NCBI RefSeq assembly: GCF_002234575.2
Contig: NZ_CP022464.2
Coordinates: forward strand, 5,208,001-5,272,000
DNA: 64,000 bases
From: Enterocloster bolteae
GTDB taxonomy: Bacteria > Bacillota > Clostridia > Lachnospirales > Lachnospiraceae
Reading direction: 5' to 3'
The notes beneath the pieces are model-generated. The model was given only the letters and a program-made list of their open reading frames with translations, did no database searches and was not told the DNA's origin. Every line of letters begins with the position of its first letter. Position 1 is the stretch's first letter. The position numbers and the translations under genes are program-made. This document shows, one piece after another, positions 43,271 through 52,717 of this stretch.

Positions 43271-43457
43271 TTCCTATCAGGCAGGTCTCCTGGCTTATGC
43301 ATCTTCAATCCCCCCACCTTCTCGCAAATATATGCAATGGTCTGTCCGGAGGTTTCTCCACATTTACAGTGACCGGTTCGCTCAGGATTTTCACCTGATT
43401 CCCTTTTCACCCTTTGCAGCTGTTAAACCCAAAGGTGACCTGATACGGTTATGTTCG
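43271..43457 (-). ncRNA. Cobalamin riboswitch
   Basis: The B12 box AGCCAGGAGACCTGCCTGAT is at 43275-43294 on the minus strand, a near-perfect match to the class consensus. Upstream, GGGAATCAGGTGAAAATCCTG and AGCG form the conserved P3/P4-like core, and TATCAGGTCACCTTTGGG begins P1/P2. It precedes a terminator and the ABC operon, so high B12 should switch the transporter and MetE-like gene off. Confidence 0.93.
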
Positions 43458-43488
43458 TATCCGACTATAACAAAATAGCCATGGTCTG

Positions 43489-43685
43489 TCAAGAATATCG
43501 TACATCAAAACCAGAATTCCTTTTCAATAACTTATTCATAAGATGAGTATAACCCGTTAATCCATACCTGTCCGCAATCTTCTCACAGTCCAGGTATTAA
43601 TACTTTTCCTCCTTCCTTTTCTGTTCCTCAATACGTTCCTTTCTCTTCTTTTATTCGGTTATCTGCGAACCTATGCGATTCATTA
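43489..43685 (-). pseudogene. Degraded small ORF ending at 43489
   Basis: One minus-strand frame reads ...MNRIGSQITE then KKRKERIEEQKRKEEKY, then YLDCEKIADRYGLTGYTHLM and NKLLKRNSGFDV, with single stop codons between the parts. It seems a small gene broken by two nonsense codons. Family not recognised; the composition resembles small genes in mobile regions. Confidence 0.35.
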
Positions 43686-43809
43686 TTTTGGGGCCGAAGA
43701 TACCTACATGTATAAAGAATCACTTCCCGGCATCGTAACTGTCATGGCTTATTCAACCGCTCTGCCTCCCTGATAAATGAATGGGAAATATAAAACTACC
43801 AAAAGTTCT

Positions 43810-43834
43810 TGACATCATAGCATGCATGATGTCA
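43810..43834. repeat. 25-bp perfect palindrome
   Basis: TGACATCAT, 7 bp, ATGATGTCA. It lies in the gene-poor stretch left of the recombinase cluster and is followed by CCCC and five Ts on the plus strand, so it could be a terminator or a protein-binding site. Confidence 0.5.
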
Positions 43835-43916
43835 GTCCCCTTTTTGTATCATGTTCTTTCAGCGCTTCCATATCCAGGTCAAAATTTATCCCTTTCTTCT
43901 GCCTGCTATCCATGCA

Positions 43917-44204
43917 CTAATTTCTTAGGAAGCCTGTAATCAGGTTTTCCTTTACTGAACCATTGTACCATATACATTCCTTTAAATTCGCAGAAAGCTC
44001 TGGTGATTCCTTTAGCGCAAAAATCGCCGCCCAAAAACGTCCATAATCCTTCTTTCTCCCTCTATCCTCATAGACCCGGACCACTCCCCTGTCTACACAT
44101 TTCAAACCCTCAGACTCAAATATTTCGTCCGTCATGGCATATAATCTTTTCAAGACATCCTGCCCCAGCCTATCTATATCAAAGCTCAACTCAATTTTCG
44201 GCAT
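43917..44204 (-). CDS. Hypothetical protein beside the recombinase cluster, 95 residues
   Basis: Starts MPKIELSFDIDRLGQDVLKR and continues with MTDEIFESEGLKCVDR, VVRVYEDRGRKKDYGRFWAA and IFALKESPELSANLKEC. GGGAGG lies upstream. Compact, charged, no signal or membrane segment. I do not recognise a family. It follows the last serine recombinase gene by 70 bp and may be part of the same element. Confidence 0.6.
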   Translation of the reverse strand: MPKIELSFDIDRLGQDVLKRLYAMTDEIFESEGLKCVDRGVVRVYEDRGRKKDYGRFWAAIFALKESPELSANLKECIWYNGSVKENLITGFLRN

Positions 44205-44277
44205 CTATACATGGCCTCCCTTTGTTCTTTTATTTTAATTTCTCTGTTATTAATACGAACATCCTCTTTACTTTTAA

Positions 44278-45906
44278 TCACAGATTCACATCCAATACCA
44301 TGCCTGTCCTTAGCTGAATTTGAAGTTTGTTTTTCGATATCACACGTATCTCCCGAACAATCTGCCGTATGAAGATATTATCAAATTCGGCTCCTGTGGC
44401 CCCGCCTGTCTCACCTATGATTCGGCTGATTTCCTGGTCCAGATACTCATACTCGTCCCTTATTTTTTCCTGCTCTCGTATGCTTTCTCTCCTCCTTTTT
44501 AATTCGCTTATCTGTAATCCCAGCTTTCGCATTCGGTCGCTGTACCAGTTCTCACCACCATGTTCCCTGGCTGCCATGCCCACATAGTCCATAAGCTGGT
44601 CTCGCAGTTCCTCTATGGTTTTATCAATCTCTTCCTCCGTGCACGCTCCTCCAACAACCTTGGCAGCCCGGAGGATATCTTCCTTTACCCCGTTTAAGAA
44701 GTTTTCTTCCTCCTGGTCAATTGACAAGCTGTGCAGCTTTCCCATGATTGCTTCCTGAATGACCTCCTCCTTTAACGTAGGTGATTCATGGCACCGCTTC
44801 GTCCCATGCTCCAAACGGTTGATGCAGCGCCATACGATTACCTTCTTCCCATTTTTTGCCCAGGTTGTCCTGCGGTAATGGGCTCCGCATTCATTGCACA
44901 CCATGATTCCGGTCAGTGCATATTTGGAACTATATACGCCCTGGGCCGTCTTCCCTTTCCGGGTTCCGGCTTTTTTTAATGAGGAGCGTCTGGCAATCTC
45001 CTCCTGTATTTTGTAATAGACTGTCTTCGGTATGATTGCCTCATGATGGTTCTTCACATAGTACTGCTTCTGCTGGCCCGAGTTCTTCACCCTCCGTTTG
45101 GTCAGGTAGTCTGCTGTGAACGTCTTTTGTAATAGCACATCCCCCATGATTTTTTCATTAGTCAATATATTGTAGATGGTACCCGTGCTCCATGTTTTCT
45201 TACCTGTGGTGGTCTCTATCCCTGCATCCTCCAGCCTGTGCTTGATTCGTTCCAGGCTGTCCCCGTCCAGAAACCACCGGGCCATGTTGCGGATAACAGC
45301 GGCTTCCTCCTCCACGATGCACATCTCTCCCGTTGGCGCCTTCCTGAACCCATAGCTTCTCTGTCCTGTGGATTCTCCCTTTTCAAATTTTCTCGCATAC
45401 CCCCACTTGACGTTGGTGCTGATGGCCCGGCTCTCCTCCTGTGCCTGGCTGCTCAGGATGGTCAGTATCATTTCGGTTGAGTCATCCAGGGTGTTGAGGT
45501 TTTCTTTTTCAAAGTACACGGCCACGTTCTTTTCCCTGAGCTTCCTCACCCAGGAGATGCAGTCCACCGTATTCCTGGCAAACCGGCTGATGGATTTCGT
45601 AATGACCATGTCCACCTTCCCCTTCATACACTGGTTCATCAGCTGATTAAAGTCATCCCTGCGAAAGGTATTGGTCGCGCTGCGTCCATCATCCGCGAAG
45701 ACACCGGCGAATATCCAGTTGGGATTCTGCATGATGTGCCTGGTATAATACTCAATCTGTATGTCGTAACTGGACTGCTGCTGTTCCAGCTCCGTGCTGA
45801 CGCGGCAGTATGCCGCTACCCGCAGCTTCCTGATTTCCCGGACCGACTCATCCGCCGGGTTCCAGGTGGCCGGGATGACCTCCACGATTCGTTCCGCCCT
45901 TGGCAT
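44278..45906 (-). CDS. Large serine recombinase C (third gene of the trio)
   Basis: 542 residues. N-terminal resolvase domain at ~27-165: VAAYCRVSTELEQQ with the catalytic Ser, DDGRSATNTFRRDDF, and ITKSISRFARNTVD, the catalytic Arg block. Then the recombinase domain (GYARKFEKGESTGQRSYGF onward) and a zinc ribbon (CNECGAHYRR...CINRLEHGTKRC) with a long coiled coil. Such enzymes integrate or excise elements at att sites. Its start lies 59 bp inside the end of the middle gene with an AGGAGGG site, so the two are coupled. Confidence 0.92.
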   Translation of the reverse strand: MPRAERIVEVIPATWNPADESVREIRKLRVAAYCRVSTELEQQQSSYDIQIEYYTRHIMQNPNWIFAGVFADDGRSATNTFRRDDFNQLMNQCMKGKVDMVITKSISRFARNTVDCISWVRKLREKNVAVYFEKENLNTLDDSTEMILTILSSQAQEESRAISTNVKWGYARKFEKGESTGQRSYGFRKAPTGEMCIVEEEAAVIRNMARWFLDGDSLERIKHRLEDAGIETTTGKKTWSTGTIYNILTNEKIMGDVLLQKTFTADYLTKRRVKNSGQQKQYYVKNHHEAIIPKTVYYKIQEEIARRSSLKKAGTRKGKTAQGVYSSKYALTGIMVCNECGAHYRRTTWAKNGKKVIVWRCINRLEHGTKRCHESPTLKEEVIQEAIMGKLHSLSIDQEEENFLNGVKEDILRAAKVVGGACTEEEIDKTIEELRDQLMDYVGMAAREHGGENWYSDRMRKLGLQISELKRRRESIREQEKIRDEYEYLDQEISRIIGETGGATGAEFDNIFIRQIVREIRVISKNKLQIQLRTGMVLDVNL

Positions 45907-47191
45907 GTAATCCCTCCTTTCTGGCTAATTCCCTAGTCTGACTTTCCCGTTTCATCCGGACGGTTTCTTCCAGCCTACTCTGTACCTGTACAAACAGTTC
46001 TTGTGTCACCAGAGCAGGAAATTTCTTGTCCCCCAGATAAACAGGGTTGGTGAGGATATTTCGGATACAGCTGTGGCTCCATGCTGGCTTTCCTTTCTGG
46101 TTGGGTATGGACTGGCGTATTAGCTCATTTGCCAGTGCTGTCAGCGACATCCCTTCTGCGTAGGATTGGAATAGCATCTGGACGATTAGACCGTATTGCT
46201 CATGGATGATTGGCATTTCCTGTGCATCCAGCCAGTATCCGAAGGGGACACAGTAGCGTATGTTCTTCGATTTCTTATCTTTTGTTGTTTTAATTTCTGG
46301 GTATTGAAGTACTGTCGCATTGTTTATCAGCTGAAATCTCAAGCTTCTGTCCGGCTGTACCTCTACCCTCTTGATGATTTTAAATATGGACGAATCAATT
46401 TTTTCTGCCTTGATGGAACCATCCAATCCCCGAAGGTAATCCTCTATCTGACAGGTCAATTCTGTCATCTTTATCTCTCGGTATCTCCTGGCAGCAATCT
46501 GAAAATATAGCTGCTCCATCCTTTTATAGTCTTCATTGCATTTGTTCCAGTCCCCATTTAATTCAGATTCCATGCGCTGTCTTTCTTTGATGATTCCGGT
46601 CAGTATCTTTTTCGTTTCCTCATGGTACAGGGCCGGCTCTGTTTTCATCCGCACAAGTGCTTGTAAGAACAGTCCATCCAGTTGCTTCTCTGTCAGGATG
46701 GGCATCTTACATGGTTCCTTCGTGGCCGGGTCATAATGCCTGCATTTCCAATATCGAATATCCCTTTTGTCACCTCTAACGCTCTGTTTATAGATGGAAT
46801 ATACCCCGCCGCAGCTGCTGCATATCAAACGGCCTGTATACATGGATGTTCCCTGGATGGAGCCGGATGGATGACGCTGGTTCCATAAATCCCGGGAGCG
46901 TTTCAGGCACTTTTGTACCCGTTCAAACTGCTCTTCTTCAATCATCCTTGGGTACGGCTCCACTCCCAGATAGTCCTTGTTACGCAAGATTTTCCGAATA
47001 AGGACGGGTGTCCAGGACGGTTTTCCACGGGTGGTAGGTGCCTTCCTGTCTTTTAGCATCCCGACTATCTTTTTGATGGATTCTCCTCCGTCATATGCAT
47101 CAAAGATAAGGTGTACAGCCTCACTCTGCCCCGAATCCATTCTCATGTCTCCGTCAACCAGACAGTACCCATAGGTGATATAGTTGTTCAC
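45848..47191 (-). CDS. Recombinase-like protein lacking the catalytic domain
   Basis: 447 residues. Begins directly with a recombinase DNA-binding domain (MNNYITYGYCLVDGDMRMDS, then GKPSWTPVLIRKILRNKDYLG), followed by a zinc ribbon (CSSCGGVYSIY...WKCRHYDPATKEPCKMP), a coiled coil, and a second recombinase domain (CVPFGYWLDAQEMPIIHEQY...GKPAWSHSCIRNILTNPVYLG). No YCRVST serine motif exists here or in the upstream 16 bp, so it is not a truncated start. It can bind DNA but not cut it. Placed between two complete recombinases, it looks like an accessory or specificity subunit. Confidence 0.88.
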   Translation of the reverse strand: MNNYITYGYCLVDGDMRMDSGQSEAVHLIFDAYDGGESIKKIVGMLKDRKAPTTRGKPSWTPVLIRKILRNKDYLGVEPYPRMIEEEQFERVQKCLKRSRDLWNQRHPSGSIQGTSMYTGRLICSSCGGVYSIYKQSVRGDKRDIRYWKCRHYDPATKEPCKMPILTEKQLDGLFLQALVRMKTEPALYHEETKKILTGIIKERQRMESELNGDWNKCNEDYKRMEQLYFQIAARRYREIKMTELTCQIEDYLRGLDGSIKAEKIDSSIFKIIKRVEVQPDRSLRFQLINNATVLQYPEIKTTKDKKSKNIRYCVPFGYWLDAQEMPIIHEQYGLIVQMLFQSYAEGMSLTALANELIRQSIPNQKGKPAWSHSCIRNILTNPVYLGDKKFPALVTQELFVQVQSRLEETVRMKRESQTRELARKEGLHAKGGTNRGGHPGHLEPGG

Positions 47192-47206
47192 ATGGCATCC
47201 CTCCTG

Positions 47207-48784
47207 TCATAGGACCGGTTCATATAGGTTAAGTCCGCACCGCAGATGGAAGCCCAGCTCCCGTTCCTTTCCCACAGAGACTTCCCGGACCAGGAGGATA
47301 AACTGGTCACCATCGAACGCCTGCATCTTCCCATCATATCCCTGGAGCTGATGCAGGGTGGCCTGTAATCCTGTGATGGTATCCTGGTGGATACCTCTAC
47401 TGTGCAGCTGTTTCTCTTCTGACCTGCATCTGCTTAGCTCTCGTTCAATCTTCCGGCTCTCCTCAAAATAAAGAGCAGAGTCGATACACTCATTTGCTTT
47501 TAACTGCCTGAGTATATGTCTCTGCTCTTTTAGTTCCAGTTTCTTTTGATTTAAGGTACCCAATGCCTCATGGAGACCATTGGCCTCCTGTATCCTCTTT
47601 ACCCCTTGTATGATTGGACCAAACAACTCATCCGCATGTCCTACGAGAGTATTAAAGGCATTCACAAACGTGTTTTTTATATCCACTTCCCATATCTCAT
47701 TGGTATAGCACTGGCATTCCTCTGACCGGTGGCCCGGACATCTCCACTTGATGGACACTCCCTTTCGTCTCTGCTCCTTCTTACGGATGAACGTTCTCCC
47801 ACATTCCCCGCATACCACCTTTCCGCTTAGGATATAAGTTTCTCCACTCCCACGCGGGTTCATCCTGGCCTGTCTGCCAAGACGGTGCTCCTTTATCTGT
47901 TGTAACCGCATCTGCTCATCCCTGCTCAGGATACCCTCATGGTCATCCCTTATAAAATACTGTGGCTTCTTCCCACGGTTTTTCTCTGTCCGGTACGGCA
48001 CCGTCCCAGTCGAATAGGTTTTCTGGTGAAGGCAGTCACCCACTGTTTTCTCGTTAAACAAAATCCGCAGGACCGCCTCGGAGGACCAGAGCCCACCATA
48101 CGGCGCCGCTACTTGGTTCTGATTCAGGCATTCGGCTATCCTCACCCCACTCATTCCGTTCATGTACATACTGGCCATCCTGCGGACCCATGCTGCCTCA
48201 TCCTTCTTGACAGCCAGCTCCTTCTCTTCATCCTTATCGTAACCATACGGCCGCCTGCTTATCACGAATGTACCATGTTTGAACCGGTTCACCGCTGACC
48301 AATGGACGTTTTGGGATATGTTCTCTGACTCCTGCTGTGCAACCGCACCGTATATAGTCAGTATCCCTTCACTCTCCTCCGTCATGGTATTCAGGCGTTC
48401 CTTCTCAAAATACACACTTACCCCTATTTCCTTCAGATGGCGGACCGTGGATAAGGTGTCCACCGTATTCCTGGCAAACCGGGTGATTGATTTGGTCAGT
48501 ATGAGGTCTATCCATCCTTTTTCGCATTCCTCCAGCATCCGTTGGAAGTCCTCCCTCCCCCATCGGCTGGTTCCGCTTATTCCCTCGTCCGCATATATCC
48601 CGCAGAATTCCCAGGCCGGATTTTTCTGGATAAGCCCCTTGTAATACTCCATCTGTGCGTCATAGGAATGATACTGGCCATCGTCATCCGTGCTCACACG
48701 GCAATATGCACACACCCGTATGCTCCGTATCTGGTATCCTGTACGCTCTGGTATGGTCTTTGGGATGTATAATACTTCTGCCAC
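47207..48784 (-). CDS. Large serine recombinase A (first gene of the trio)
   Basis: 525 residues. Catalytic domain with VCAYCRVSTDDDGQYHSYDA, DEGISGTSRWGREDF and LTKSITRFARNTVD, then a recombinase domain (RRPYGYDKDEEKELAVKKDE onward), zinc ribbon (CGECGRTFIRKK...CPGHRSEECQCYT) and coiled coil. AAAGGAGG lies before the ATG. First of three overlapping or closely spaced genes, so expressed together. Confidence 0.92.
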   Translation of the reverse strand: MAEVLYIPKTIPERTGYQIRSIRVCAYCRVSTDDDGQYHSYDAQMEYYKGLIQKNPAWEFCGIYADEGISGTSRWGREDFQRMLEECEKGWIDLILTKSITRFARNTVDTLSTVRHLKEIGVSVYFEKERLNTMTEESEGILTIYGAVAQQESENISQNVHWSAVNRFKHGTFVISRRPYGYDKDEEKELAVKKDEAAWVRRMASMYMNGMSGVRIAECLNQNQVAAPYGGLWSSEAVLRILFNEKTVGDCLHQKTYSTGTVPYRTEKNRGKKPQYFIRDDHEGILSRDEQMRLQQIKEHRLGRQARMNPRGSGETYILSGKVVCGECGRTFIRKKEQRRKGVSIKWRCPGHRSEECQCYTNEIWEVDIKNTFVNAFNTLVGHADELFGPIIQGVKRIQEANGLHEALGTLNQKKLELKEQRHILRQLKANECIDSALYFEESRKIERELSRCRSEEKQLHSRGIHQDTITGLQATLHQLQGYDGKMQAFDGDQFILLVREVSVGKERELGFHLRCGLNLYEPVL

Positions 48785-48875
48785 TTGTTATACCTCCTTT
48801 CCTCCGTTTTCAACAAGACACATTACCACACTTCCTGCACCATATCAAGTATCAGTTCTCCAAATCTTCACATTT

Positions 48876-49025
48876 TTATACAACATGTTGGGAACATATC
48901 CTCTGGTACTTCCGAAGGACCATGTCGTATATGACGGGGGCAATCAGCCTTTGGCGTAGCAGCTCATCCAGTATCTTTTGTACTTCTCTGAATCGCAGGT
49001 ATTGAAGCAGCTCCATTGTTTCCAT
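48876..49025 (-). CDS. Small protein upstream of the recombinase trio, 49 residues
   Basis: METMELLQYLRFREVQKILD then ELLRQRLIAPVIYDMVLRKY and QRICSQHVV, from an ATG at 49025 with GGAGG six bases upstream. Mostly helical, no cysteines except one near the end. A second, decayed copy of EQLQYLRFREV is found at 49935-49975, which supports that it is a real coding unit. It may be a recombination directionality factor by position, but no family is recognised. Confidence 0.6.
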   Translation of the reverse strand: METMELLQYLRFREVQKILDELLRQRLIAPVIYDMVLRKYQRICSQHVV

Positions 49026-50721
49026 AGTTCCTCCAGGAATACTCTATTTCCACCTCACGGATTTCTTCATGTGTATCGCTCCTGAAGCTGTTATGGGAAT
49101 GCCCATCTGTAACACCTTCATCCATTCTGGCCTCGTTCCATTCCACATCCATGCAGTCATCCCGGAAGAACGGCTGCATGATCTGGCATCGAACCCACCT
49201 TCTCTCTGTTTCTAGTTTGTGCTTCTATTTGACACTACTCCCCGAAGCGTGTCCAGAAGGATACCTGGACAGGGCAGCCAGTCCGCCTGCCTGCAGCGTA
49301 CAGGCATCATAGGAATTCCACCTCCTCCGGGTTCTCCGGAGGCCGCCCTCATTGCGTGGTCCCCGGCCAAGGGGGCTGTGACTGGACGGAAGTATCATTG
49401 TCAGCTGTCCGGAGCCATGGCGATTCAACCCTGCTTATGATTGATTGAGAGTCAGGTGTGTACCGCTCTTGCCTTAAGATGTATTGCACATCCATGGACA
49501 GGACCATGTCCTGCAGGCAGTCTTCGCGCACCCCTCACGTCGCTTTCGTTCCTCACGACCGGACAGCCAATGTAACGGATTGGCTGGATATGAAGTTGTC
49601 ATTGTACGGCGGACGGCATACTCCCGTCCTTTTATTCAGGCCTGTATGAATCATTTTTTCTTTTGTGGATTATCATATATCCAGTCTCCCACTTAAGAGA
49701 TGGACCGGTTATACCCCATTCTCTCCTTCCATTTCGGGTTTTCAAAAAATACCCCTCTACTATTTAAAAGCCGAAAAATAGGCCTCCTGATAACCAACTA
49801 CTTACAAAAACTTGATTAACTTACCATAAATTCTTTTGCAGTCTTTCCCTTTAAAATGCCTGCCAAAAAATATCCCCCTACTTTTAGAGGTAAAAAAAGG
49901 GCCTCCTGATAACCAAACTTTTTCTTAAATATATATAAACTTCTCTGAAACGCAGGTATTGAAGCTGCTCTTTTCTTCCTTCATGCAAATCCTTCAGATA
50001 ACTTCGTTGGGTCAACCTCCCCTGTATTCATACATTCCCCTCTCATGAATAGGCAATTTCAATGGGGATGGACTTATGTTTTTCTTTACAATTGCATGGA
50101 CGAGCCAGTTCCTCATCCCTGTACCATTCCCTTCTAAAAAAACATCCCTCTACTACTAGTGGTAAAAAATAGGCCTTCTGATAACCAGATTTCTTCTTAC
50201 GATTTTCTTAAGATGCACACGTTCGGCATACAACCCGTCTTGCCAATTACATTTCCAGATAAGATTCCCCCGCGACTCATGGTAAAAAACAGCCCTTTGA
50301 TAGCCAAGATTAATTGCAAAAACTTTTCAAGCCACCTTGAATACTCTTATCATCTGCCCTTTGAAAATATCGGCTGAAAAAAATACCCCCTCACTATTAG
50401 TCCAGTTTCAGACCCCTTTTGATAACCTCAAAAAGCCAATTTCGTTAAAAGTGCACATACAACTTTAGTTATTTTTACTCAGTTTATTACGCCTCAAATG
50501 GTTTATATTCTTTCCCTCTGTACTAGATATTCCATTGGGTACTTCTTGGCAGGCCACCATGGGCCAGGGCATGGCCCACCGGATAGACAGACTCCACCCT
50601 TGGCGTGGCATATATTTTTTTGTACAGGTACAGCATGTATTTGATTTTTTTGCCTCTGTTTTCCTCTCCAAACAAACAAAAAGCCGCCACATAATATGAC
50701 GGCTACCCTCAAAACATACTA
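49026..50721. repeat. Gene-poor stretch with degenerate ~120-bp repeats
   Basis: No supported gene. Five copies of a core of about 50 bp start at 49744, 49865, 50136, 50258 and 50376, so spacing is 121, 271, 122 and 118 bp. The core reads roughly AAAAAATACCCC-TCTACTA, then GGTAAAAAATAGGCC and TCCTGATAACCA. Between units there is a weaker shared stretch (CAAAAACTT and CCCTTT-AAAAT). The double-length gap holds the relic of the 49-residue gene. From 49026 to 49740 I see only short unlikely ORFs. Confidence 0.65.
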
Positions 50722-51006
50722 TCACATATCCCGAATCATCTTCATCAATCGTATCCCATCCTTCACCCCTTCCTCATACAGATACAGCTGACACATCCCA
50801 TTTCCATCCAGCATGTCATCAATACAATCCTCTATGGCATCCCTCTGCTCCTTGGTAATTTCCTTCATCCAATGGTCCATGCGTTCGTTCAGCTTGTGGT
50901 CTGCATTCTTTTCTTCCTGTGTCTTATCTGCCTGCCATCGGGTTACCAGCCATTCTACCCTGGCTGCTATGACTTCCTCACATTGTTCCCTCGTAGTTTT
51001 CTTCAT
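50722..51006 (-). CDS. Hypothetical protein, 94 residues
   Basis: Starts at the ATG at 51006 (AAGGAGGAG upstream), MKKTTREQCEEVIAARVEWL, then DKTQEEKNADHKLNERMDHW, DAIEDCIDDMLDGNGMCQLY and YEEGVKDGIRLMKMIRDM at the end. Helical and acidic; small proteins with this 'YxxGxxDGxxLxxxI' ending are common near mobile elements in Lachnospiraceae, but I assign no function. Confidence 0.65.
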   Translation of the reverse strand: MKKTTREQCEEVIAARVEWLVTRWQADKTQEEKNADHKLNERMDHWMKEITKEQRDAIEDCIDDMLDGNGMCQLYLYEEGVKDGIRLMKMIRDM

Positions 51007-51607
51007 GGACACTCCTCCTTCCGCCAACACCATATCGAATATCACGGCGGAAGTCCATATCCACATGTCATAAAGATTCTGCTCCAAATACGTCAGAACC
51101 ACCTACAGGGTGCACCTATAAATACACCATTTTCCTTGTACTTGCGTGGTCTCCAGCCAAAACCGACCACCTGACAGGTGACCAAGGCCCCAAACAGGTG
51201 CACCTTGGTGGAATCAGAAAAACGCCCGCATTGCGGGCGATTGTGGCCGGGAGGGGCGCCTTTAGGTGCACCTCCCTTTAACCTGCACACAAATCGAACG
51301 GGAAATACGGTTCGATTCATGGCGACGAATGTGACGTTGAGATATCAATTTTTCTTATCCAAAATGGGCTTTCTTATATTGGGCCAAATTTGCCGGATTT
51401 TTTATTGTATGCCCATCTATCCCATTGCTCTCCTTAAAAGCCAGCACAGTGGCTTACGATGCGTTACAAGGGCTAATTCAAGTTGCTTTAGCTAAGTTGA
51501 TTTTTTACTTTTCCCTAATCTCTAAAACACCCTTATATCAAGCCCACAACAAAAAGTAATTTATTGCGGTTCTATACTGAATGTTGGGGTGTGTTAAAAA
51601 GTACACG
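51007..51607. other. Non-coding stretch with three AGGTGCACCT-like palindromes
   Basis: Three related sites lie near 51110-51119 (GGGTGCACCT), 51196-51205 (AGGTGCACCT) and 51265-51274 (AGGTGCACCT). A CGCCCGCATTGCGGGCG hairpin is at 51224-51240. No gene is supported here. Confidence 0.45.
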
Positions 51608-51690
51608 GTAAATCACTAGTACCGTGCTAGTTACCTGGTTCCATGAGATAATAACTCCAGAAAACTACAAGTTTTTAAGGAGTTAGTGCC

Positions 51691-52079
51691 ATGGATAAAA
51701 TTACACTCAGGTCCGTGAAGAGCACTGGGCCAGAATCTTAAATGAATGTATGAACAGCGGGATGTCGAAAACCGCCTGGTGTCGGGCAAACGGGATTTCT
51801 GTGAAGCAGTTTTTTTACTGGCAGCGCATCCTGCGCAGGGAAGCCTATGAAGCATCTCAGAATCCACCATTACCTGCAGTTGCAGAGACAGAACCGTTGT
51901 CTGCTGTTCAGAGAACGGTATCTTTCGCCGAAATCAAACTCCCTGCTGTGCCACCAGACTCGTCACCCGTTTTCCATCCGGATCTGGTGATCCGGAAAGG
52001 GAACCTTGTTCTGGAAATCTCAAATTCAGCCTCATCAGAATTGATCTCCCGGGTAGGAGGGATTCTTCATGCTGAATAA
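51691..52079 (+). pseudogene. IS66 tnpA (Orf1) with an early frameshift
   Basis: MDKITLRSV at 51691, then a one-base loss near 51717 and continuation EHWARILNECMNSGMSKTAW, CRANGISVKQFFYWQRIL to the end at 52079. IS66 Orf1 helix-turn-helix protein. The 8-bp overlap with tnpB is the normal arrangement. Confidence 0.8.
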
Positions 52080-52428
52080 CGCATCCGGCTTCCGGAAGGT
52101 TTACATTGCTGCCGGTTATACAGATCTGCGGCGCGGGATCGATGGGTTGGCATCCATTGTGAAATTCAACTTCCAGCTGGAGCCCTATGAAAAGGATATC
52201 CTCTTCCTGTTTTGCGGAAGACGCAGTGACCGCATCAAGGGGCTCATATGGGAAGGAGACAGATTCCTTCTCCTTTACAAAAGGCTGGAGCTTGGCAGTT
52301 TCAGCTGGCCCCGTACAAAAGAAGAAGCACTGGAGATCACACTGGAACAATACCAGGCACTGATGCAGGGCTTGGAGATCGTGTCCAGACATCCAATCCA
52401 GGAAGTGCAGCCCAGTGATCTTCTGTAA
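52069..52428 (+). CDS. tnpB: IS66 TnpB (Orf2), intact
   Basis: 119 residues: YIAAGYTDLRRGIDGLASIV and DILFLFCGRRSDRIKGLIWE are the diagnostic Orf2 blocks. Needed with TnpA and TnpC for IS66 transposition; function of the protein itself is unclear. Full length compared with the second copy at 57480. Confidence 0.92.
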   Translation: MLNNASGFRKVYIAAGYTDLRRGIDGLASIVKFNFQLEPYEKDILFLFCGRRSDRIKGLIWEGDRFLLLYKRLELGSFSWPRTKEEALEITLEQYQALMQGLEIVSRHPIQEVQPSDLL

Positions 52429-52560
52429 AAAGTTGTGCAAAACGGAGAAAATAAAAAATCTTTTTGTATCTACTACTGCAGACACGGCGGAAGTTATCCA
52501 CGGCCGGGTCTCATCCCATTCATTCAATCAAGAGTACTTCACAGCTATAAGCTGCTGTGT

Positions 52561-52622
52561 GGATAAGTACTCTGAAAAACCGAAAAAACTATTAGTTTTT
52601 CCGGTTTTTCAGAGTGTTTATC
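52561..52622. repeat. Long imperfect palindrome between tnpB and tnpC
   Basis: GGATAA...CTCTGAAAAACC pairs with GGTTTTTCAGAG...TTATCC, a stem of about 28 bp with AAAAAACT/AGTTTTT inside. The tnpB-tnpC gap here is 289 bp, against 62 bp in copy 2, so the palindrome may be a small inserted element. Confidence 0.5.
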
Positions 52623-52717
52623 CTTTGGTAAGAATGACGAACCTTCTTTTTTATCCCGTTCGCTTTTTCTTTTGGTTTGCGGTACAATAGTTCCAGTAAA
52701 ACAAAGGAGCGCCGAAC

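Noticed and set aside
43074..43478. 134-codon plus-strand ORF across the riboswitch
   Set aside because: It is the antisense of a cobalamin riboswitch and its terminator; RNA structure explains the sequence.
48964..49179. 71-codon ORF antiparallel frame overlapping the 49-residue gene
   Set aside because: It overlaps the better-supported METMELLQ frame on the same strand and lacks a ribosome binding site, so it was not called.
49744..50427. CRISPR-like array
   Set aside because: Units are diverged, spaced ~120 bp, with related inter-unit sequence and no cas genes.
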